Source: Hymenolepis diminuta (taxonomy: Eukaryota > Platyhelminthes > Cestoda > Cyclophyllidea > Hymenolepididae). From it: a DNA stretch of 64,000 nt. The notes under the pieces are model-generated. The model made no database searches, was not told where the DNA came from, and worked only from the letters and a program-made list of their open reading frames with translations. Location of the stretch: assembly GCA_900708905.1 (NCBI GenBank), contig CAADRB010000020.1, positions 270,803-334,802 on the forward strand, given 5' to 3'. Made by a program: the position numbers and the translations under genes. Positions 57,101-64,000 of the stretch are shown piece after piece (positions within the stretch are counted from its first letter, which is position 1; the number at the start of each line of letters is the position of its first letter).

Positions 57101-59847
57101 CACACTCTCTTAGTTGTAGCCTTATTTTCTCAGGTACTATCCCCATGTTTTCGTGAATTTCATCGCAGAGGTGAAGGTAGTTCGGTGATCATTTATGTCT
57201 TAAAATGTTCATTTACAAAGAATTTAAAATAATCAAGTTTCGCTCTCTAGCACTATTGAGGCACGGCTAATTATTTTACAAGTTCAATTAAGTTAGTATT
57301 TAGCCTATCAATTCTTTATATCCTATGTTCATTTATTTTATATTTTACTTATTAATAAATTTTCTTCTGTATTTCCCTCATTTACGTTAAGTCTTAAGAA
57401 AAAGTAAATATTTTCGGTAAAGAGACAGTGAATCTTGAACTTCTGTTTCTTTGAACAGTATCTTCTTTGAAGACGAAGAGTTATATGATAATAAGAGCAA
57501 GAAGTCACCTTTTTGAACATAAATCTCTCAAGTTTTAAAAGGTCCATTAATATTTGGTGAAATGAGTGAAACGGACATGGGGGATGGTTTAATTGTTAAT
57601 ATTATCTAATTCTCTGTATTACTAAGGAATTCTAGTCTAAATCAAACGATTTTATAAAAAGACTACTTAACAAATCCTAATGGGAATTTTACTAAATTAT
57701 TTATTAAGAGACAGTTTCCTAACATGAAATACACTCCCAATATAAACAGAAATTTATCATTTTAATAGGAGATTTTGTTGTTTTAAAATATAAAGACATA
57801 TGAAGAGACGATAATTAGAAGCAATTATAATGTTATTGTATCAAAACTCCATAAATTTCTTAATGAAAATTTGAAATTTGATTTGTACTCGGTTCCTCTA
57901 AAATAGCCATTCTACTAAAACCGGAAACCTCCTTTCCGAAACTTATTTTCCACTTAGATACCGCTGTCATTGTCAAAATAACTTTGGTTTTAATTGCAAA
58001 GAAAGTGAAATCTTATAAGCAGAGAAAATTTCACGAAGAAATTATGAAGAAAACACAAATTAATATTAAGTGGAATCAGATTTCATTGATTCTGTAAATG
58101 AAGAATAAAATCCCCATGTTCAATCCTTATTTATGGTGAATCTGTAAAGATACGTTATTTACTTTATGAGATATTAACCAACTGATTAAAGGTAGAATGA
58201 ATACTGTCTTTTAACGTAAAATTATCTGTGATAGATTTTATGGTAAGTTGGTTTGCAATTTCATAAGAGTATATGTTATAGCATGCTTAGTGAGTAACTT
58301 AAATCAGTTTAGATGGATTAAATGGTTAAAATTAAAACAATCTCACTGATTCACAAAAAGTAAAAAAGACAAGGACATAAAGAAATAATTCAAGAAAGAG
58401 AGGTAGTAAGGAGAAAAATGCATGAAATCTATTTTCTACTTTATATAATGTTCATATAACAAATGCTGTTGCACACTCGTAGAGGTAACTTTTCCCCAAA
58501 ATTAGCACCCAGTGACAACTTCAGATACCTGGATGACTTAAGTCTTACAAAAGACAAGGATGGTTAAAAATTTATGCCTTAGAATATCATTCACAAACCG
58601 AGTATTAAGTTCAATGCCGTCTAAAATGGAGGAATATTTGAAATTATGGATATTGTAGATGGATGCGCTCAACAAGTAACCGAAACCAGCGACAATAAGC
58701 TACACTTTTTCAATATGCTCTGGGTACTGATATCTCAAACCTCATGGACCAATTAGCTCAATTATCCCTTTCTCCAAAAACTAACCATAGAGCTCTTCAA
58801 CTGTTTATCCGAATACTATAATGCCTACTAACTTTATAAATAAACGGATGATTATTATCAAAAGATCGAATATCCACAAAGTTAAAGTAATACGTTGATA
58901 CAGGCCGCTAGGTGTTCTAGAGTAGATCAAGAAATAGGACCTAATAATTTAATAAATAATCCTCAGATCCTTCGCATCGCAAGAATTTTAGATAATGATT
59001 CAACATTATTAAATTTTTATCCGACAGGGAGCGAAGCAATTTTATTTGCACGTATTATTAGTTCCTGTGCGGTCAGTGCTATAAATCATTCATACAGAAA
59101 GTTCTTCTGTATTTATACAAAACGGCGGTGATTCACAGCGGAGGTAAGATACGTGGAGAAACTAACGGGAGGAGGAGGAGGAGGAGAATTTTACATGATT
59201 TTCCAATCTCTGATGGGTTAAACAAAAAAGTTACCAACTAACTAACGGTAAGAGATTACCAAATCTTTCGAGTTCTTTATCGCGTGGAGAGGGAATGATA
59301 ATGGCCAAGAACATGAAAAATCAAAATACTACTTGAAGAAGAACAACAGGATTAGTCGTATATACTAATCAAGGAAAAATCTGCCAAATTCTAACATGTT
59401 TCTGTGACAATCTTTGTCTAGGATTCTTTCCATTATGTGCTTATATTAACAGAGTATACAAACCATTATAAAATTGGAGTGCTAAAGTGACGTGTTTAGA
59501 CTAGTCAAGGGATGAAAAAGTTCGTTTTTTCGGCATTGGACATATACGGATGATTTGGCGAGCAAGGTTAGGTGAATGTCTAGAAAAAAAATTAACAATT
59601 GAGATGGTAAATTTATGAAAGTACCTTAAAGACGAAAATTTTTTTCCCGATTAATATATGAAATAAGCTAAAAGATAATCGCAATTTCATTTGTTTCATT
59701 CACTAAAGTGGTCAACTCCTTTATAAATCTGTATTTATAAGTATTTTTCAGAGGCATATAATTGGAATTCCCAAAGTCTAAACTGCTAATAAGAACCTGG
59801 GATGGATAAATGTAAATCACAGTACATAATGTACACAGTTCAAGCTG
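42168..59847. other. Long AT-rich stretch, probably a GluN1 intron
   Basis: Nearly 18 kb without a supported exon on either strand. Motif searches by eye for the GluN1 M2 (AMWFSWG), M3 (YTANLAAFLV) and M3-S2 linker (TGINDPR) were negative. A GC-richer block at about 52850-53130 may be an unclassified repeat. If the next GluN1 exon is beyond 64000, this and the gypsy element form one intron of at least 21.8 kb. Confidence 0.45.
59167..59186. repeat. GGA trinucleotide microsatellite
   Basis: Six GGA units on the plus strand, about 660 bp outside the 3' flank of the gypsy element. Confidence 0.9.
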
Positions 59848-59931
59848 TTGTTGGAGGCTTGTATTAACAACTTGCAGCTACGACTGATATAAAAATGCTT
59901 TCATGAACAACAGACTACCACAGTTTTAATC
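59848..59931 (-). repeat. LTR-like flank of the gypsy element (3' side relative to its coding strand)
   Basis: On the plus strand it starts TTGTTGGAGGCTTGTATTAA and continues with TTGCAGCTACGACTGAT. It is the direct-repeat partner of 62926-63008, with scattered substitutions and a one-base indel. Its divergence from the partner indicates an old insertion. Confidence 0.65.
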
Positions 59932-60101
59932 CCTATAGACGAGTTCAGAGTGTCTCGTTTAGGAAGATGTAAAGGCGGAAGGAAGATTGTTGGTTCAACA
60001 GAGAGTGGGAGGGAACTAACAATATCAGTAGGGATGTGGTCAAATCTGAAATTGTATAGTGGAAATATTCCAAGAGGGGTTTTGGGTTTGTTTATCGACT
60101 T

Positions 60102-60296
60102 TCAATTGCTGCACGCGATGTCCTTGTAAAAAGATGGCCAGACAAAACGATCAGTAACCAGTTTTGCTGTTGTCCGATTGCCAGAGAACGAGAGATTATG
60201 GAGAGGTTCGAAAGTTTGGCGTCGGAAAGATTTTGGGACAAAAGATCTTGGCATACCTGCTGAAAAATCACAAGTTTTCAAACTCGGAGTTATCAA
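60102..60296 (-). pseudogene. Integrase N-terminal fragment of the gypsy element
   Basis: RRQTFEPLHNLSFSGNRTTA then LVTDRFVWPSFYKDIA matches the zinc-binding N-terminal region of gypsy integrases (H...H part and the RFVWP motif). The sequence then ends in a stop. The catalytic DDE core is absent, so the 3' half of the integrase has been lost. Confidence 0.8.
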
Positions 60297-61077
60297 AAAT
60301 GGAACACCTTTTGGCTGACGAGAAGTTGGTTTATTTCAGACCTCTTGGAACGAAAATCAACGAATTTTATCGTTGCTTCGACATCGGTTCGAGAAAGACA
60401 ACCACCGACGAGACTCTTTGCGTCTTTAACATGTCTTATGTCGTTGATGAACTGTAGAATGCAATTGAGGTGCTGGGTTTTGCATGGAGAATAACGGTCA
60501 GAACTGGCTCGACTGGCATATGCCAACGGTTTGTGATCGGTGAGGATCATGAATTTTTGACGTTCCAGGAGATACCAGAAATTTTCCACCGCCTTGTAGA
60601 CTCGTTCGAAAGTGCTATAAAGTGCTTGAGGAGGTGTTAATTTGGCGGAGAAAAAGGCAAGTGGTTGCACCACATCGCCTTTCCCTTGTTCCAGTACTGC
60701 GCCAACAGCAACCTGTGAAGTATCTATGAATAGTGTTAGAATTGCTTCTGGTCCTTGATGTGCAGGCACTGACCAATCTATTAACAGAGTTTTAAATTTT
60801 TTGAAGGCTGGCTGTTTCAGCTTTGAGGGGGGGGGAGAAGAATAGATTGACTTTCGTGAACTTTAGTAGTTCTGTGAGAGGAACTGGAAAGAAATCGGCA
60901 GTAAAAACTTATCATGCCCAAGAACCGACGGAGTTGATTAAGGAATTTAAGTTGTGGGAACCGTCGAATCTTTTACATTTTCGTCAGTTGGTTGGAAACC
61001 GCTGGCAGATAAAGTATGACCAAGAAGAGATAGGGTATTTTGTCCGGTTTGGAGAGAGATCTTTGATGAATCCATGA
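60293..61077 (-). pseudogene. RT connection and RNase H fragment of the gypsy element
   Basis: Between 61077 and 60780 the minus strand holds LRRFLGMISFYCRFLSSS, the usual segment joining RT and RNase H, in broken frame. The open part from 60769 has LFIDTSQVAVGAVLEQ, LAFFSAKL, TFERVYKAVENF and ILTDHKPLAYA, the RNase H signature of gypsy elements. A run of nine G bases (60827-60835) lies just upstream of the open part and may mark a slippage-prone break. Confidence 0.9.
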
Positions 61078-61079
61078 AA

Positions 61080-61640
61080 ATTTAGTCATTCAAAAACAAT
61101 CTTCAAATGTTTCTTGTGTTCTTCTTTAGTTTCGCCAGCCACCAGGATGTCATCAGTATAGGCGAATACAAAGTCGAGACCATGCAACACTTCATCAATA
61201 AAGCGTTGGAAGGTTTGGGCTGTATTTAATAAACTAAATGGCATTCGAAGGAATTCAAGCAGACCAAATGCGGTGGCAATGGCGGTTTGGGAATATCTGC
61301 TTCGGCCATAAGAATCTGGTTATAAATACGGACAAGATCGATTTTAGAGACGACCTTCTTGGTCCGAAGATTAGATGAGAAGTCTTGTATATTGGGTGTT
61401 GGGTAATCGTCCGGGACAGTGATCGAATTGAGTGCACGGTAGTCACCACAAGGACGCCAATCACCAGATTTCTTAGGGACCAAATGGTAAGTGGATGACC
61501 AATTACTGGAAGAACGACGAATATTGCCAAGATCAAGCATGTGTTCGAATTCGTCTCTGGCGATCTTATATCGAGTGGGAGAAAGGCGACGAACTCGAGC
61601 TTTGACAGGATTTCCATGGTTTGTAATAGAATGAGTGACT
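61080..61640 (-). pseudogene. Reverse transcriptase fragment of the gypsy element
   Basis: It starts with NHGNPVKARVRRLSPTRY, then HLVPKKSGDWRPCGDYRALN and VSKIDL. A frameshift near 61270 is followed in another frame by FLRMPFSLLNTAQTFQRFID and the catalytic motif FAYTDDILVAG (61149-61160). The Asp pair of the polymerase active site is intact, but the frameshift and a stop near 61080 inactivate the copy. Confidence 0.92.
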
Positions 61641-61799
61641 GAATGGTTTACAGGCTTGTCACGACTAACAAGGTTGGTGAGGTCAGGGTGACTCCGAAGG
61701 TTGAATAGAGTTTATAGAACAGTAGTAGTTTGGACGGGGGCATTCGGTACACTTGAAATGAGGGTTTGTTAGGGTATCAAGCAAATTTTTCCTGCTGAC

Positions 61800-62105
61800 A
61801 GAGGAAATCAACACCGATAATTGGAGACGTCAGCGATTATGAAAATCCAGCGAAAGGTTCTGAGAAGTCCAAAATCCAGAGTGACAGATTCTTGGCCATA
61901 TGTCTTGATGGGAGAACCGTTGGGAGCTACTAGTATGAGGGGGTGATCTGAGGAAGTTCAGTCAGATGGAGTAGAAGGAAGTACAGAAATCTCTGCTCCG
62001 GAGTCGATCAAATAAGATGTACCGGAGTTTCGATCTTGAAAGAAAAGGCGGTTACCTGAATACCCACAAACAATTTCCGCTGCTACTGTCGAGCTTGCTC
62101 GTCTC
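61800..62105 (-). pseudogene. Retropepsin fragment of the gypsy element
   Basis: The minus strand reads RLFFQDRNSG then YLIDSGAEISVLP, which is the aspartic protease active-site motif (DSGA), followed by VAPNGSPIKTYGQ and FIIADVSNY, the usual second half of these proteases. A stop codon interrupts the expected GVDFL end. No single open frame links it to gag or to the reverse transcriptase. Confidence 0.85.
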
Positions 62106-62523
62106 CCAACTAGGTCTGGAATTGACAGGGTAATAACCAGTGGGGTGCCGAATTACCGTATCTGCGGTGATACCTGAAAATATTATTTTCTCTGCTTTGA
62201 TATTTTCTGGATTATAAAACATGTCTGGATTAAGAACGCCTGCGTCTATTGAGTGGACAACTGTGTAGTTGATTTTTCTGCAGAGTTAGAGTATCAATAT
62301 TTACCTCCGATCTTAGCATGTGCTCCTTCCAAGCCGCTGTTAGTTCATTTTTGGAAGAGGTAGGGTGTAGGGTATGGGGGATCTCCTCAATTCTTGGATG
62401 TGTGCATTTTTGTTTATATTGCCTGCCATTTCTGACAGTGATAATACCGGTTTAGTTTTGAGTACATTTGTTAGGATAGGCAGTATATACGAAGAGAGTT
62501 TTTAAACATAATAGGTCCCAAAA

Positions 62524-62760
62524 TTATGTATCGAACAATTCTCTGGGTGCAAGCAGTTTTATCTCATTAAGCAATGCAATCACCCTGAAATTTCCAACGC
62601 ATTCCTGTTGAAGTAACTTCTGTACTCGCTCGGCTACGGATGGTTGGGTAGGTTGTAAGAGAGCAGTTTTAAGATCGTCATAGGGATTTAGAGAAGGTTT
62701 TTTGGATGATATTTGCGAACTGGACGATGAGAGATGATGAGATGGTTTCGATAAGGACAT
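62524..62760 (-). pseudogene. gag fragment of the gypsy element
   Basis: A Ser-rich start is followed by NPYDDLKTALLQPTQPSVAERV, KLLQQE and LLNEIKLLAPRELFDT, typical of the gag of CsRn1-like gypsy elements. A stop codon follows directly. Beyond it, out of frame, further gag-like words (about 62285-62500, for example HPRIEEIPHTLHPTSS) show the frame was once longer. No zinc knuckle was recognised. Confidence 0.75.
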
Positions 62761-62899
62761 GGAATCTGTTAATTTGACTCTTTATGTTGTTATCCCTGAA
62801 ATGGGATTCTAATGTCAAAATAGGCCTGAGGCATGTTCTGGTAAAAGTTTAAAAAGGCTTGCTAGATTGATCAGACGTCGTTTTCTTATTATCCAGAGC

Positions 62900-62923
62900 G
62901 ATCGAGTGCTTTCAGGGTTACCA
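62900..62923 (-). other. Possible primer-binding site of the gypsy element
   Basis: Two to three bases inside the 5' LTR-like repeat, the minus strand reads TGGTAACCCTGAAAGCACTC. A TGG start directly after an LTR ending in CA is expected for a tRNA-primed binding site, complementary to a tRNA ending GGGTTACCA. The tRNA identity is not established. Confidence 0.5.
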
Positions 62924-62925
62924 AT

Positions 62926-63008
62926 TTGTTGGGGACTAGTATTAACAGCTTGCAGCTACGGCTGATGCAAAGTGCTTCTACAAACAGCGGACAATCATAG
63001 TTTCAATC
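62926..63008 (-). repeat. LTR-like flank of the gypsy element (5' side relative to its coding strand)
   Basis: On the plus strand it starts TTGTTGGGGACTAGTATTAA and continues with TTGCAGCTACGGCTGATG. It matches 59848-59931 in direct orientation over about 84 bp. On the coding strand it would be the terminal part of the 5' LTR, ending CCCCAACA. Similarity fades beyond this stretch, so the remainder of the LTR is lost or diverged. Confidence 0.65.
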
Positions 63009-64000
63009 ACGTCACTGCCCAAACAGAAGAGGGACATATGGACAAGGTACAAAGGCCGGAAAGGAAAACGTTTGATCCAGTTCAAGAGATCATCGTAAAA
63101 GAAATGAGTGAAACTTTACTATCGTCAACATTTTTACTTTCAGATTCCATAGAAAAATTCAGAAAGCATATAGTTAAACGGAATAAGATTAATTAAGTAA
63201 AGATTGAAAAAATAACATGAGGTCATTTTTTAAAAGTTAGATCAGTCAAATATAAGCGAAAGAAATATTTAAAGAAAAGATACCTGAGATGTTTTGTTAA
63301 TTTGGTTTAATCACCGAAGGTGTCTTACAATTAGGTTCAGTAGATATATTCTATTATTTTTCCGGGGGAAAAAAGGTTAAAATCTACCTATTTCCTACGT
63401 AATTTCAGAAAATTCTTTACCTATGTCACCTATGTCACGCTGATTTTCATCATTGAAAAATCTTGACTAATCCCTATTAGACCCATCAGTCAGCGTCCTT
63501 CTCTATAGTGAAAAAACGTGTGCAGCAAATAGTAATTTCACCCCCTCTGTTGTTGTACTTTATTGTTATTCATACTCATACACTTGACCAGTCCTTTATA
63601 TTCTGTCAGTGGCCTATTTGAAGTTCATCACCTTGAGCTCCACCGGGTAGGTGTGTGGACGTGACAGAGCAGAGTGCAGAACTAGGCCAGAGTTTGTTTT
63701 ACTCATTAAAATCTAAGAGAGAGAGACTAAACAGATAAGCGCCACTATCCTCTCACAACACCTACTCACATCAAGCTCTATCCTCACTTGATAAAAGACA
63801 TGCTCCTGATGAATAACGCAGAACAGAAATGCATCATTCATCCGTCCGTTTGAGAGAATGAACACTATGAGAGTTTAAAGAATGCATCTTTATAATAATC
63901 CATAAATACATAAGTTACTCGTTTACAGAAATATCCAACTAAACATCTCTTTAGTGTGCATTAATTTTGAACTGAGTAAACCTTGAAGTTCTGAGAAATT
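63009..64000. other. Right edge, nothing recognised
   Basis: Short open frames only. A tandem CTATGTCAC pair occurs near 63420-63437. The segment 63480-63720 is less AT-rich and may be repeat-derived, without a partner in the window. Confidence 0.4.

Larger units (their letters stand above)
59848..63008 (-). mobile_element. Decayed Ty3/gypsy LTR retrotransposon, CsRn1-like
   Basis: The minus strand carries, in order, gag remnant, protease, reverse transcriptase, RNase H and integrase remnants flanked by similar direct repeats of about 84 bp (59848-59931 and 62926-63008). Reading frames are broken by frameshifts and stops, and the integrase stops short about 170 bp before the 3' repeat, so an internal deletion is likely. 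The domain order protease-RT-RNaseH-integrase identifies Ty3/gypsy. The gag motif PYDDLKTALL and the protease context resemble CsRn1-type elements of flukes. It is inactive. If the GluN1 upstream exons lie to the right, it sits within a GluN1 intron. Confidence 0.92.

Noticed and set aside
60164..61077. Plus-strand open frames at 60164-60457 and 60823-61077
   Set aside because: They are the complement of the gypsy RNase H, integrase and RT-connection segments.

Overview
This is an AT-rich, repeat-laden stretch of animal nuclear DNA, most likely from a parasitic flatworm (Platyhelminthes, Neodermata). Three things support that. The genes are clear metazoan orthologues split by many introns. 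The shortest introns are only 36-43 nt, and the malic enzyme introns lengthen steeply toward the 3' end, a pattern described for schistosomes. The right end carries a decayed Ty3/gypsy element resembling the CsRn1-type elements of flukes. The exact species and class cannot be fixed from the sequence alone.

All four genes I can support are on the minus strand. From left to right they are: (1) the 3' part of a BUB1/BUBR1-type spindle-checkpoint kinase (339-6931, running off the left edge inside its kinase domain); (2) a complete CCAR1-like gene (15823-19130, 8 exons, 896 codons plus stop); (3) a complete mitochondrial malic enzyme gene (28972-34141, 13 exons, 583 codons plus stop); (4) the last four exons of an NMDA receptor GluN1 subunit (35489-42167), whose upstream exons are not recognisable in the window. 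I rebuilt the gene models by matching splice sites and reading phase. Phases close exactly for every junction given, apart from an uncertain donor in one BUB1 exon.

The rest is intergenic or intronic DNA containing old mobile elements. These include a Ty3/gypsy relic with LTR-like flanks and a possible primer-binding site (59848-63008), a second, more decayed gypsy relic near 20.8-21.8 kb, and at least five families of short dispersed repeats (A-E below) whose copies recur within the window. The genes are functionally unrelated (mitosis, transcription, mitochondrial carbon metabolism, neurotransmission) and share only orientation. I found no CRISPR array, operon, rRNA gene or convincing intact tRNA, and no novel multi-gene system. 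The most useful leads are the lineage-specific features of the kinase and malic enzyme, the intron-length gradient and the uncatalogued repeat families.
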